The notes under the pieces: generated by a model
What the model was told of the DNA's origin: nothing
The model's input: the letters and a program-made list of their open reading frames with translations, nothing else
The model's database searches: none
Position numbers and translations under genes: made by a program
Source of the DNA: Chitinophagales bacterium
GTDB lineage: Bacteria > Bacteroidota > Bacteroidia > Chitinophagales > Saprospiraceae
Direction: 5' to 3'
Assembly: GCA_022360175.1 (NCBI GenBank)
Contig: JAKSDI010000141.1
Coordinates: forward strand, 1 to 33,197
Length of the DNA: 33,197 nucleotides
Part shown: positions 16,171 through 25,287 of the stretch, piece after piece
Layout: every line of letters begins with the position of its first letter
Numbering within the stretch: position 1 is the stretch's first letter

Positions 16171-18072
16171 TTAGGTCTTGCGTTCTACAAGTACAGCCAT
16201 ACTCTTATCTGCTTTGGAAACAGCGATTAAAAAATCTCTCAATGCCTCATATTCACTGGCTGCATGATTGCCTTTGTTTAATCGAAAACTTCGTAAACAC
16301 GTAATTTTTTTATCTTCCTTAGCAATTTCTAAACGATATTCTCCAAAAGCAGAGTTGATGTGAATAGGTTGGTCATTCAGGTTTTCAATCTGATAAGAAG
16401 GAGGTAATTCCAGGTGAATACTATCCATATGAATAAAACCCTTTTCAATAGAAATTGGCTGTGTTCGCTTTTCTTTTTTTGGAAATACAAAGTCCCATTT
16501 ATTGATCTGATTGAGTGGTAAAAACAGGCGTTTGCCTGCTTTGGATGCATAATGAGGGACTTCGCCAGTATAGGAAACGCTCGCTGTAGGTTGAGTTTCG
16601 GATGCTTTTATTTCAAGTTGATCTAGCTTTAACTCAGGAAGCTCTGTGAGTTCCAGCCACCAATCTCTCTTTTCTTGTTCTGAAAATTCGAAAACACGCC
16701 AACGTAATTTTTCGTGTTGAGCACCTGCAGCATGAGTCTCACCCTGAATATCGGCAGCCCCGGAATCCTGGATTTTAATGCTTGTATTACTTATCCAAGT
16801 ATTGCCTTCTATGGGCAGTGAAGGAGTTGCTTTTAAGGTTCCTCCTTCTGGTTTTACCAGTAACGTATTTCGATTTGAAGTCCACTCTCCGATATAACCC
16901 GGAGGATTGTAAGAACTGGTGCATTCCAGCCACATATCCTCGGAAGGAACATACAGGATGACATGATTAAAAAGGGGATGGGTGAAATCTTCACTGACAT
17001 TATAAGGTAAATCTCCACCATAAATTAATGCAGGGTAAGACTCAATTCCCACTTCACTGAGCATGCTGTGCATATAATTGGATAAGGCTTTACAGTCACC
17101 ATATTTATTTTTTGCAACATATTCAGCAGAGAAAGGCTGCCAGCCACCAATACCCAACTGTATACTAACATAGCGAGTATTGTTCTGAAGGTACTTATAT
17201 AAAACTTCTATCTTCTCTTTTGGATTTTGGATATCTGCGGTAAGAGATTGTATTTGCTGTTTGATATCATCTGGCAATTCTTGCCTCCCTTCATATAATT
17301 TAGACATGAATGAAGAGTAGCTTTCCCAATCAGACATACTACCGGAATAGTCTTCTATTTGAAACTTGCCCGAGGAAGTCATCAAAAAGGGGAGGATTTC
17401 GAATTCACTGGGGCCATATGGCTCTCTGGGAATTGCTTTTAGATGGCGAACTGCCCAGTGGTATCTGTTTTTTCCGTCTACTAACTGTTCTTCTGGTTCT
17501 ATATCCAAATTGAGCAACTTATATTGGATTGGGATGTGTCGGGGCACTTCGATGATTAGATCTGATTTAATCACACTTTGATAGTAGGATTGAAAAAAAC
17601 GCCTTGGAAATACAGCAAATCCTACACCTTTCTCAATTGTTTCGTATTCGAATAGAATCGTATAGGGATATCCATATTTATTCGAATTTATAGTGAGAGC
17701 TTTCGCCCGGCTGTCATCATATATTGAAGTACCATCTACCAAACCAATATCATTGAAATCATTCTTCTTAAACTTGTGCACTACTTTTCCAAATGCATCA
17801 TATATAGTAGCACTTAATTGTTTGATCCTGGTATCCTTATCATAATATACGCTCAATCTATTTGCGCTACTTTCTTTATCTAGTAGCGTTATCACTTGCC
17901 GAACGGAGGTGTTACCTTCACGCTCTGATAATACTTCAAAATGCATATAGTCTTCCCATATGACTTCATGAGCATTTTCAAGCAAACTATCTGGAATAAG
18001 TGCTGTATTATACAACTGTGCATTCAAGATGATGGGGCAACAAAAGAGGAAGCATATAATTAAAGTTTTCAT
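16171..18072 (-). CDS. Exported DUF3857/transglutaminase-like protein, copy 1
   Basis: 633 residues with a signal peptide (about 1-18, LNAQ). A DUF3857 domain covers about 45-230, a transglutaminase-like fold about 280-390 and a beta-rich C-terminal domain (DUF3858-like) about 420-633. The catalytic Cys is present (C327 in YGDCKALS) and the His (H370 in FNHV), while the third position is Glu383 (WLEC) where the family usually has Asp. It may be an active cysteine enzyme acting in the periplasm, but substrate and reaction (cross-linking, amidase or peptidase) are unknown. It begins 1 base after the stop of the upstream paralog, so the two are cotranscribed. It is the most diverged of the three. 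Confidence 0.85.
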   Translation of the reverse strand: MKTLIICFLFCCPIILNAQLYNTALIPDSLLENAHEVIWEDYMHFEVLSEREGNTSVRQVITLLDKESSANRLSVYYDKDTRIKQLSATIYDAFGKVVHKFKKNDFNDIGLVDGTSIYDDSRAKALTINSNKYGYPYTILFEYETIEKGVGFAVFPRRFFQSYYQSVIKSDLIIEVPRHIPIQYKLLNLDIEPEEQLVDGKNRYHWAVRHLKAIPREPYGPSEFEILPFLMTSSGKFQIEDYSGSMSDWESYSSFMSKLYEGRQELPDDIKQQIQSLTADIQNPKEKIEVLYKYLQNNTRYVSIQLGIGGWQPFSAEYVAKNKYGDCKALSNYMHSMLSEVGIESYPALIYGGDLPYNVSEDFTHPLFNHVILYVPSEDMWLECTSSYNPPGYIGEWTSNRNTLLVKPEGGTLKATPSLPIEGNTWISNTSIKIQDSGAADIQGETHAAGAQHEKLRWRVFEFSEQEKRDWWLELTELPELKLDQLEIKASETQPTASVSYTGEVPHYASKAGKRLFLPLNQINKWDFVFPKKEKRTQPISIEKGFIHMDSIHLELPPSYQIENLNDQPIHINSAFGEYRLEIAKEDKKITCLRSFRLNKGNHAASEYEALRDFLIAVSKADKSMAVLVERKT

Positions 18073-18073
18073 A

Positions 18074-20098
18074 CTATTGTTTTTTGGAGAATACTAGTTG
18101 CTCGTTTTGTTTTTCGATGATTAAGCTGAAGAAATTCTTGATCGTTTTGTATTCTTCAGGAGGGTAGATTAGCTGATTTATTTCCATTTTCATGATTACG
18201 CTAAGCTGTGTTCCTACATCATTGATAAGATATTCAAACTTACCACCTCCATTCGGCAGATTGATACGTATTGATTCAGGAGTTTCCTCTAACTGATACC
18301 CTTCGGGCTTGGTAATGAAAACTAAGCTTTGTTGATGGATTGGATAAGGAATGTTAACAGGATAACTTCTTTCCTCCAGCTTAAGTGGATTTTCTGGGAA
18401 AAATGGATTCATACATGGGTTGACATAAATGAAATCGCCTATTGTTTGAGCAGCATCAGTAAGATCACCCGAAAATTCTAATATTAGTGGCTCTGAATCG
18501 CTAGATGTACCTGTCAATTTTACATCTTTTACATCAAGGCCGGGAAAAGATTTATACCACTCCTTTATGATAGAGCTACCACTTGCATTATTCTGAAATT
18601 TTTCGAAAAGACTAACAGCAGAATAACCTTCATATTTACCCTTTAGGGTGAAGTTAATTTCTCCATCGGCAGTAAATGTATAATTAAACATTTCTGTTGA
18701 TTTCGATGGAGGGGTATTAATATCTACCCATTGTGGGTTGTTAGGCGAAGGAAGCCAGGCTTTACCATTTAGAGATACTTTTCTGGGGAGTCCTAAAGGG
18801 CGATTCGGGTTGCCCAAATCAAAAAGTAACAGATTGCCATTTATATTTACTGCTGCTATTGTATGATTAAATTGTTCAAGAATAGGGTATATTTCAACCA
18901 TTTTACCATTGTCACGAGTACTCAATAATAAAGGATAAGCCTCTAAACCTAATTCATTACATAAAGCAAGTAACATCAAGTTGAGTGTACCACTATTGGC
19001 AGATTTCTTCTCATAATGCTCATTGAGATTTTGATGGCTACCTACACTGTAATAGCCATTCCATTGCATCTCATTATTGAGTTGTTGAAACGCTAATAGA
19101 AATTTTTCTTCATTACTATCGCCCTGTTCCATGACAGGAGCAAGGGATTCTAGTATCTTTTTGTAACGGCGACGTTGGGTATATTGTAATCCGAAATATT
19201 CTGATGTTGATAAATCTTTGGCTACTATATACCAATCGGAAAGAATAGGCTGAGCAGCCTGTTTGGGAAACTTAATACTGCGTAATTGAAATTTCATACC
19301 GGCCAGATAATCATCTTCTGTAGTCATAAAAGCCTCCGCTTTAAATGCAGGCATATCTTTCATGATGTATTGATGTTCAAAAACCTGCGTACTTACCATT
19401 TGATTAGATACGTCGATGATGCCCGTAGAACCAGGAGCGTTATATGTTGGTACTAGTAAATTATCTGTGCGTTCTACTATAGATGATTTATTCAGCTTTC
19501 TTCCCTGATTTATAATAATATAATCATACCACTCTGGTATTGATAAGCGGAGTTCACTGTGGAGAATTGGGATGTCAGTTTGAAATTGCCAGGTAGGCAG
19601 AGTGAATATTCCCCGAGAATCTACTGTGTATTTATATTCAATGATTGCTCCTTCTGTCAGTTGAGGAAAGGTGAAACTGACCTGATTCCAATTATCATTT
19701 AAAGGCTTTTCAAAGATGTCTCCTTTTTTTACGTCAAAACTGTTTCCATCAGGAGTATGTATTTGTGCTTTTATATTTTTTATTTCATCTGAATTGTGAT
19801 AAATAATGCTGATGTCACTATGGTCGTATCCTTTTCGATCAAATATTTTTATACGAGTATGCCTTGTCATTACATGTTTGGCAGGACCTCTGGTAAAGTC
19901 AAATTTTAAAACACCATAGTCTGTAAGAACTAAGGCAGCGGCACTCGTATCCTGTTCATAAACGGTCATGGTCAAATCGGAGGTGGCTACTTTTCCCCAT
20001 TTGATGGGAGGGCGTTGTGCTTGTACAGGGGAAGAAAAGGCTGTCAATAGAAATAAGAACATCAAGGTTCTGTTTAAGAGAGAATTATAAGTATACAT
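18074..20098 (-). CDS. Exported DUF3857/transglutaminase-like protein, copy 2
   Basis: 674 residues from ATG 20098; a GTG at 20149 would add 17 residues before the signal peptide, so the ATG is preferred (signal about 1-28, PVQAQ). DUF3857 domain about 40-250, transglutaminase-like fold about 330-440, C-terminal DUF3858-like domain after that. The catalytic Cys position reads Ser-Gly (S369, G370 in SANSGTLNL), with His (H412, FNH) and Asp (D427, LFD) kept. It shares the STRDNG motif and the ENPLKLEERSYPV and NEQLVF tail segments with copy 3. Loss of Cys suggests a binding or structural role, though a Ser-based reaction cannot be excluded. It lies 50 bases after copy 3. Confidence 0.85.
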   Translation of the reverse strand: MYTYNSLLNRTLMFLFLLTAFSSPVQAQRPPIKWGKVATSDLTMTVYEQDTSAAALVLTDYGVLKFDFTRGPAKHVMTRHTRIKIFDRKGYDHSDISIIYHNSDEIKNIKAQIHTPDGNSFDVKKGDIFEKPLNDNWNQVSFTFPQLTEGAIIEYKYTVDSRGIFTLPTWQFQTDIPILHSELRLSIPEWYDYIIINQGRKLNKSSIVERTDNLLVPTYNAPGSTGIIDVSNQMVSTQVFEHQYIMKDMPAFKAEAFMTTEDDYLAGMKFQLRSIKFPKQAAQPILSDWYIVAKDLSTSEYFGLQYTQRRRYKKILESLAPVMEQGDSNEEKFLLAFQQLNNEMQWNGYYSVGSHQNLNEHYEKKSANSGTLNLMLLALCNELGLEAYPLLLSTRDNGKMVEIYPILEQFNHTIAAVNINGNLLLFDLGNPNRPLGLPRKVSLNGKAWLPSPNNPQWVDINTPPSKSTEMFNYTFTADGEINFTLKGKYEGYSAVSLFEKFQNNASGSSIIKEWYKSFPGLDVKDVKLTGTSSDSEPLILEFSGDLTDAAQTIGDFIYVNPCMNPFFPENPLKLEERSYPVNIPYPIHQQSLVFITKPEGYQLEETPESIRINLPNGGGKFEYLINDVGTQLSVIMKMEINQLIYPPEEYKTIKNFFSLIIEKQNEQLVFSKKQ

Positions 20099-20148
20099 GA
20101 GAACGTGGTTTTGTTTGTTTTGAAATAAGAGCATTGATAAAATGGACA

Positions 20149-22122
20149 CTATTGTGTTTTCTTGAATACTAGTTGCTCCCCTTCCTTTTCAATAAGTTTG
20201 CTAAAGAGCTCTTTTAATTCTTTATATAAGACGGGTTCAAATATTGTCGTATTGATATTCAGCGTTTGATTAATATTGAGGACGTTTTCGCTTTGGAAGG
20301 CCTCAAAGCTGAAAGATGCTTTATTGTCGGGCAATTGTATCTGGAAATGCTCAGGAAAAGCATCGAGTATATAGCCCTCAGGAATAGTTACTTTGACAAT
20401 GGTCTTTTCAGAAAAAGGATGAGGAAAATCGACTGGATAATATCGCTGTTCGAGTTTAAATGGATTTTCAGTATAGGGCTTGATAATGTAAGGAGAAAAG
20501 TAGATATAGTCATTAATTATTGTGGCAGCTTTCGGGATTTCAAAGTTTAAAGATGCTTGTAAAGGTTTCGACAGATTATTCAAATTCGTATATTCCAGAT
20601 TGGTAATAATACAATTTGCTTCCATCTTTTCCTGCCAATGATTGCCTTCGGGATATGTTGTAGCAAGTATTCGTTCGTGATGGGCAGCATAGTTAGTAGA
20701 ACGATGTTTAAGTTGTCCTTCTGCATTCCCCTGATCATTTAGAGATACTTCTATATAGGTGGTCTCTTCACTTTTTGAAGGAGGAATGATGATCCATTCA
20801 TCTACATCCTCTTTAATTAACCAGCCAGTATAATTGAGAGATGATGTCATCAATTGACCAAATGGCAGATTAGGCTGCGGAGTATCCAATAGATGTAGTT
20901 TGCCATCTAAAATTGCTAAAACGAGCAAATGATTAAACTGACTGATGATAGGGTATTTAGTTTGCATTCTTCCATGATCTCTGGTTGAGGTCAGGACGGG
21001 ATAAGCCTCAATATCCACTTCGTTGAGTAAGGATAAAAGAATCATTCCAATTTCTCCATCAGTGCCTACTCTTTCATCAAAAGCTTCTTTGGGATTTTTT
21101 TCGGGAAAAGGGCTGTAATGCCTATTCCATTCAATTTTTTGACTAAGGTAGTAGTAAATAATTTGTGCTTTATCTGTTTCGCTTTGGGTGGTTTTCAGTA
21201 GAGGCTTTAATTCTGAATAAGCGGCTTTGAGCCGTTTCTTTTTACGATAAAAACTTCCAAACACATCTGCCTCAATGAGTTTTTTTGCTGCTTCATCCCA
21301 AGATGTCAGGAGATTGTGTGTTTTGCCATCTGGTAGTTTGACTTCATCAGCTTGAAAGCGAATTCGGGCACGATAGTCGTCCATGGTTGTAATATAGGAT
21401 TCTTCGGGTAGCGCAGGTACATTCTCAATTACGAAATAGTCCTTGTCTGCGTACATTTTTGTGTCTCCATGAGTAAATTCAACGCTACCATCTAGATTGG
21501 TCCACTTATGGAGTCCGGTTCCGGGTTGGAAGAGGTTGACATAGGTGAAATAAGATTTATTTTCAAATTTGAAGATGCTTTTTTTAGTTGGAATAGGATG
21601 TTGGAAATACCAGGTTTGGGGGCTCCATATATTTTCAGATTGTAAAACATAGCTATATTCCAGGATAGCTCCCTTTTCTACATTTGGAAATGAAAAGCTT
21701 ATAGCATTTATCCATCCATATATATTTTTTCGATTAAAATCAGATGGTGCCAAATTGTAGAATTGTCCATTGGGTAGAGTAATTCGTGCCTTTAAGTTAT
21801 TAATCTGATCTCTGCCGTTTTTGTGATAATATGGTATTAACACATCTCCTTCATTGAACCCTGCTTCATCAAAAATTTTGATCCTTTTGTATAGATGATA
21901 GGTGTAAAAGGAATTAGATAAATTGGATTTAACCCTCAACCAACCCGACTCGTGCAAAATGGCCGCATGTGCATTGCTGTCGAGTGGATATACTTCCATT
22001 TTAAGGTCATCAGGAGGTATTTTACCCCATTCGGCTTCTATTTGTGCGATGGAGAACAAAGGAAATAGCATTAAAAAAATATAGGCACAGACCAAGCGTA
22101 TAGAGCGAGCGTTTTTGAGCAT
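20149..22122 (-). CDS. Exported DUF3857/transglutaminase-like protein, copy 3
   Basis: 657 residues from ATG 22122; a TTG at 22149 would add nine residues before the signal peptide (about 1-27, FSIAQ). It has the same three-part layout as copy 2 and clear similarity to it: STRDHG, FNH, ENPFKLEQRYYPV and GEQLVFKKTQ. The catalytic Cys position is Asp-Gly (D355, G356 in VGTDGEIG), while H398 and D413 remain. It is the first gene of the minus-strand run that continues to copies 2 and 1 and perhaps to the GGGPS, rsgA and small membrane protein genes. No promoter matching TAnnTTTG is visible directly upstream. Confidence 0.85.
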   Translation of the reverse strand: MLKNARSIRLVCAYIFLMLFPLFSIAQIEAEWGKIPPDDLKMEVYPLDSNAHAAILHESGWLRVKSNLSNSFYTYHLYKRIKIFDEAGFNEGDVLIPYYHKNGRDQINNLKARITLPNGQFYNLAPSDFNRKNIYGWINAISFSFPNVEKGAILEYSYVLQSENIWSPQTWYFQHPIPTKKSIFKFENKSYFTYVNLFQPGTGLHKWTNLDGSVEFTHGDTKMYADKDYFVIENVPALPEESYITTMDDYRARIRFQADEVKLPDGKTHNLLTSWDEAAKKLIEADVFGSFYRKKKRLKAAYSELKPLLKTTQSETDKAQIIYYYLSQKIEWNRHYSPFPEKNPKEAFDERVGTDGEIGMILLSLLNEVDIEAYPVLTSTRDHGRMQTKYPIISQFNHLLVLAILDGKLHLLDTPQPNLPFGQLMTSSLNYTGWLIKEDVDEWIIIPPSKSEETTYIEVSLNDQGNAEGQLKHRSTNYAAHHERILATTYPEGNHWQEKMEANCIITNLEYTNLNNLSKPLQASLNFEIPKAATIINDYIYFSPYIIKPYTENPFKLEQRYYPVDFPHPFSEKTIVKVTIPEGYILDAFPEHFQIQLPDNKASFSFEAFQSENVLNINQTLNINTTIFEPVLYKELKELFSKLIEKEGEQLVFKKTQ

Positions 22123-22272
22123 AATGAATGAATATTGGTAGTACAACAATACTATATAGAGCGTTTTCTAAATCTTGTATAAGAGGCGATTGCGTAATAA
22201 AGCTTAACATTGCGGTCTAAATTTAGAGAAAAGCGTTAAAAAACCCAAGAGGAGCCCATAAAAACGCGTATT

Positions 22273-22300
22273 ATTGGGGGCGAAAAATAGGGTATCTTTG
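22273..22300 (+). promoter_or_regulatory. Possible promoter of the lipoprotein/HD-PycTM/ferritin unit
   Basis: ATTG (22273-22276) and TATCTTTG (22293-22300), 16 bases apart, resemble the Bacteroidota -33 TTG and -7 TAnnTTTG elements. The leader to the ATG at 22434 would be about 125 bases. The spacing is a little short, so this is a moderate call. Confidence 0.4.
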
Positions 22301-22433
22301 GCAACTAAGAATTGATCATAGAACAACTTCATTGTTTTTGAGTTATAGCGAGGGGCTAAAACTTTTAAAATGAGGTATTCGTAATACTTAGATACTGAAG
22401 TTATTTTTTGATCAGTATTAAGATAAGAATTGT

Positions 22434-22886
22434 ATGAAAGTTTACGTTAAATTAGGCATTCTTGCGATAGGTGTATTATTGGTAGCTTGCAATCAGGAAT
22501 CTCCCTGTGGGGAGGACAAAGCTACCTTTCTGAAAAGTTATTACGACCTGATAGATCAGGTTTCCATCAGTAAGATGGCAGCCAATGATGGTAAATGGGC
22601 AGGATATGATGAGCAATTTCGAGCTTCGATAGAAGAGTGTTACCAAACATACGAGTCGGAAATGACTAAAGGAGAACGCCGCAAGTTTTGGGCAAAGTCA
22701 ATGAGATATTATTATCATCGTTATGGTGGTAGTGTACTGGAAGTAGTAAAGGATGAAAGTAATCAACTTTCCCGTAAGATTAGTGAAGAAGTATATCGTC
22801 GTTGGGATCGCCCGAGTGATGCTTTGGAAGAAGCATTGATCAATACAGGAAAACGCCATAAGAATCAGGTAGAGAATCAAGAATAG
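22434..22886 (+). CDS. Small lipoprotein of unknown function
   Basis: 150 residues with a strong lipobox (LLVAC, lipidated Cys19) after a basic-hydrophobic leader. The mature part is mainly helical and charged, with one CGE and one EECY cysteine segment and a C-terminal basic tail (KRHKNQVENQE). I do not recognise the domain with certainty. It ends 9 bases before the HD-PycTM gene on the same strand, so it is probably cotranscribed. It may simply be an envelope neighbour. Confidence 0.75.
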   Translation: MKVYVKLGILAIGVLLVACNQESPCGEDKATFLKSYYDLIDQVSISKMAANDGKWAGYDEQFRASIEECYQTYESEMTKGERRKFWAKSMRYYYHRYGGSVLEVVKDESNQLSRKISEEVYRRWDRPSDALEEALINTGKRHKNQVENQE

Positions 22887-22895
22887 GGTATTAGT

Positions 22896-24134
22896 ATGAC
22901 TCAATCTCACAATCAATTGCTTGTAGCTGCTGAAAAGCACGTAAAAGGTATTTTTGATAAGCACTTTTCACCAGAATATGTCTTCCATGATTTCCCCCAT
23001 ACTCAGAATGTGGTTGAAGCTGCTGTACTGATTGGGAATCAATATAAACTTACAGACAAAGAGCTGGAAATTCTTCAACTAGCAGCTTGGTTTCATGATA
23101 CCGGATACTATAAAGATCCGGAAAATCATGAACAAATGAGTTGCGAATTGGCGGAAGCATTTTTGAGTGAGAGGGGCTATCCTGAAGAAAACATCCTGCA
23201 GTTAAAAGGGTGTATTATGGCTACCCGCCTCCCTCAGCGCCCTGAGCGCCTGCTCGAAGAAATTCTTTGTGATGCAGATTTGAGCCATTTGGGCAATGAA
23301 CAGTATTGGGATCGCTGTGGCCGCTTACGTCAGGAAATGCTTTTGGCTCGAAATGTAATCATGTCAGAGCAGGAATGGGTAGATTTTGAGCTGGATTTTA
23401 TGATGCGGCATCGTTATCATACAGATGTAGCCCGTAGCCTGTATAATAAGCGTAAGCGCAAGCATATTAAGCAGCTCAATAAGCAGAAACTGAGGTTGAT
23501 GCCTGATGCTATGGGGGCGATAGAAGAGGTGAGAGAAGGAAGTAAAAAGAAGAAAAAGAAAAAGGCCTTTGATGGAGCTAGTGATCTAAAAGAGTTAAAC
23601 CTTGGGCGAGGAGTAGAAACGATGTATCGTACTACTTATCGTACACACGTCAACCTGAGCTCTATTGCAGATAATAAGGCCAACTTCATGTTGACAATCA
23701 ATGCGGTGGTCATTTCATTTGTAGTAACTAACCTGGTGCCGCAAACGAGAGATGAAACCTGGCTGATTACCCCAACAGTGATCCTCCTAACCGTTTGTTT
23801 GGCTGCACTGGTTTTTGCTATTATGGCTACTCGCCCTAAAGTAACGGAAGGCAAAGTGACAAGAGATGCCATTGAAGAACGAAGAACAAATCTTTTGTTT
23901 TTTGGCAACTTCTATAAAATGGACCTGGACGACTTTCACTGGGGAATGACAGAAATGATTAAAGACACGGATTTTCTTTATAGTTCGATGACTCGTGATC
24001 TATATTTCCTGGGAGTTGTACTGGCTAAAAAATATAAACTGCTACGAATTTGCTATGGCATATTTATGTATGGCATTATTATTTCAGTGCTGGCATTTGT
24101 CATCGCATTTGTATCAACTCCTTCAGTAGGATAG
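22896..24134 (+). CDS. HD phosphohydrolase fused to Pycsar-effector transmembrane domain (PycTM)
   Basis: 412 residues in two parts. Residues 1-190 form an HD-superfamily domain with candidate metal ligands H35, H67-D68 (WFHDTG) and D126 or D128 (CDAD); such domains hydrolyse phosphomonoesters, phosphodiesters or nucleotides, including cyclic ones. A basic linker (Lys-rich 217-223) leads to residues 235-410, which resemble the Pycsar effector membrane domain (formerly DUF5706): RTTYRTHVNLSSIADNKANF, then hydrophobic segments at about 266-282, 291-311 and 386-406. In Pycsar defence, cCMP or cUMP made by a cyclase opens such an effector and depolarises the membrane. No cyclase gene lies in this window and the neighbours are a lipoprotein and a ferritin, so a housekeeping or signalling role is as likely as defence. 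Start: ATG 22896, 9 bases after the lipoprotein stop. Confidence 0.85.
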   Translation: MTQSHNQLLVAAEKHVKGIFDKHFSPEYVFHDFPHTQNVVEAAVLIGNQYKLTDKELEILQLAAWFHDTGYYKDPENHEQMSCELAEAFLSERGYPEENILQLKGCIMATRLPQRPERLLEEILCDADLSHLGNEQYWDRCGRLRQEMLLARNVIMSEQEWVDFELDFMMRHRYHTDVARSLYNKRKRKHIKQLNKQKLRLMPDAMGAIEEVREGSKKKKKKKAFDGASDLKELNLGRGVETMYRTTYRTHVNLSSIADNKANFMLTINAVVISFVVTNLVPQTRDETWLITPTVILLTVCLAALVFAIMATRPKVTEGKVTRDAIEERRTNLLFFGNFYKMDLDDFHWGMTEMIKDTDFLYSSMTRDLYFLGVVLAKKYKLLRICYGIFMYGIIISVLAFVIAFVSTPSVG

Positions 24135-24178
24135 CAGTTTTTGTTGAAAATCATTAATATTGCTGAAAAGATAGAATT

Positions 24179-24703
24179 ATGATATCGAAAGAGATGGAGA
24201 TGGCGCTCAATGAACAAATTGAGTTGGAAGGTTATGCTTCTTTTTTATACCTGTCTATGGCATCCTGGTGCGATAAAGAAGGATTGGAAGGTTGTGCTCG
24301 ATTTATGCACCGCCAATCAGAAGAAGAAAAAGAACACATGCTGAAAATATTCCACTACTTAAGTGAAGTGGATGGCTTTGCATTGACACCTGCCATTGCA
24401 CAACCTCCACATGAGTTTGAGTCTGTACAAAGCATGTTTGAGCAAGTTTATGAGCATGAGCAGAAAGTAACAAACTCAATCCATGGCCTGGTTAAGAAAA
24501 GCTATGACAATAATGACCTTACCACCTGGAATTTCCTCCAATGGTATGTAGAAGAGCAACGAGAAGAAGAAGCTCTAATGCGTAGCATCCTGGATAAGAT
24601 CAAATTAATAGGTGGCGGGCCTCAGAGTCTTTATTATATCGATAAAGAAGTTGATAAAATAAATGCTCAGGCGGCAAAGGCTGAAGGAGAAGAAGCAGCC
24701 TAA
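24179..24703 (+). CDS. ftnA: Non-heme ferritin
   Basis: A 174-residue cytoplasmic iron-storage ferritin that forms a 24-mer shell and oxidises Fe(II). The ferroxidase ligands fall at E. coli FtnA positions: E17, E50, H53, E94, Q127 and E130, with the C-site residues E49, E126 and E129 also present. The C-terminal tail (KINAQAAKAEGEEAA) is acidic and Ala-rich. No haem-binding Met typical of bacterioferritin is evident. The gene follows the HD-PycTM gene by 44 bases and its TAA shares one base with the start of the DUF2007 gene. No iron-box operator is evident. Confidence 0.93.
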   Translation: MISKEMEMALNEQIELEGYASFLYLSMASWCDKEGLEGCARFMHRQSEEEKEHMLKIFHYLSEVDGFALTPAIAQPPHEFESVQSMFEQVYEHEQKVTNSIHGLVKKSYDNNDLTTWNFLQWYVEEQREEEALMRSILDKIKLIGGGPQSLYYIDKEVDKINAQAAKAEGEEAA

Positions 24704-25155
24704 TGGACAGCCCTGATAAACAGGAAGGAATATTTGATGAGAATACTCGAATTGTAGCTTTACAGCACTTCTTTTCGGAGTCTGAAGCTCGCTTATGTGC
24801 TGCCCGATTAAAAGAGGCCGATATTCCCAGCTTTATTTCCAATGCAAATATTATGACTGCCTTGCCATTAGGAGGAGGAGGAGGTATCAGTTTGCATATA
24901 CGTGCATCTGATCTGGAAAAGGCACAAGGCGTTATGTCGCTTTGGCAGGAGTCACAAGCTAATATACCAGAAGAAGATTATCGAGAAATTGATGAAGAAG
25001 AGATTGCTTACCTGAAGGCGCTTAAAGAACAGGAAATTGGAGGTAACCAATGGAATGCATTACTCTGGATTGCCATTGTCTTTGCCATCCTGCTTATTAT
25101 CAGAGCTTTTGCTCGTGCAGCTGGCTTAATGGAAAGTTGGCGAGATTTCTTTTGA
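24703..25155 (+). CDS. DUF2007-like membrane-anchored protein
   Basis: 150 residues. The N-terminal part (about 15-85) looks like a DUF2007 'putative signal transducing protein' domain: ALQHFFSESEARLCAARL, a Gly-rich GGGGGISLHI strand and an ASDLEKAQGVM helix. The acidic middle (about 90-115) precedes one C-terminal membrane helix (about 122-140, LLWIAIVFAILLIIRAF). It starts on the last base of the ferritin stop (TAATG), so translation is probably coupled. In other bacteria DUF2007 proteins resemble PII-type small signalling domains; its function here is unknown. Confidence 0.8.
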   Translation: MDSPDKQEGIFDENTRIVALQHFFSESEARLCAARLKEADIPSFISNANIMTALPLGGGGGISLHIRASDLEKAQGVMSLWQESQANIPEEDYREIDEEEIAYLKALKEQEIGGNQWNALLWIAIVFAILLIIRAFARAAGLMESWRDFF

Positions 25156-25189
25156 GCGCAAATACAAAAATTGCAAACAACTTCTATAT

Positions 25190-25250
25190 AGGACCTTAAC
25201 GATTACACAAAATAAACTCATTTGTTTTGTGTAATCGTTAAGGTCCTTTT
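25190..25250 (+). terminator. Terminator with a perfect 23-bp stem
   Basis: The arm at 25190-25212 and its exact complement at 25225-25247 form a 23-bp stem with a 12-base loop, followed by a T-run (TCCTTTTTATTT). It lies 35 bases after the DUF2007 gene stop and 38 bases past the end of the convergent SnoaL-like gene. Perfection over 23 bp is longer than a terminator needs; a small mobile repeat is possible. Confidence 0.8.
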
Positions 25251-25287
25251 TATTTATCAATGGTAATTTACAGAAGGATTTTATCTT

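Noticed and set aside
18074-22122. DUF3857 copies 2 and 3 as pseudogenes
   Set aside because: They lost the catalytic Cys, but the frames are intact over more than 650 residues with signal peptides and shared conserved tails, so they are more likely functional proteins without catalysis.
22896-24134. A complete Pycsar defence system
   Set aside because: No nucleotide cyclase gene is in the neighbourhood and no defence genes surround it; only the effector-like half is present.
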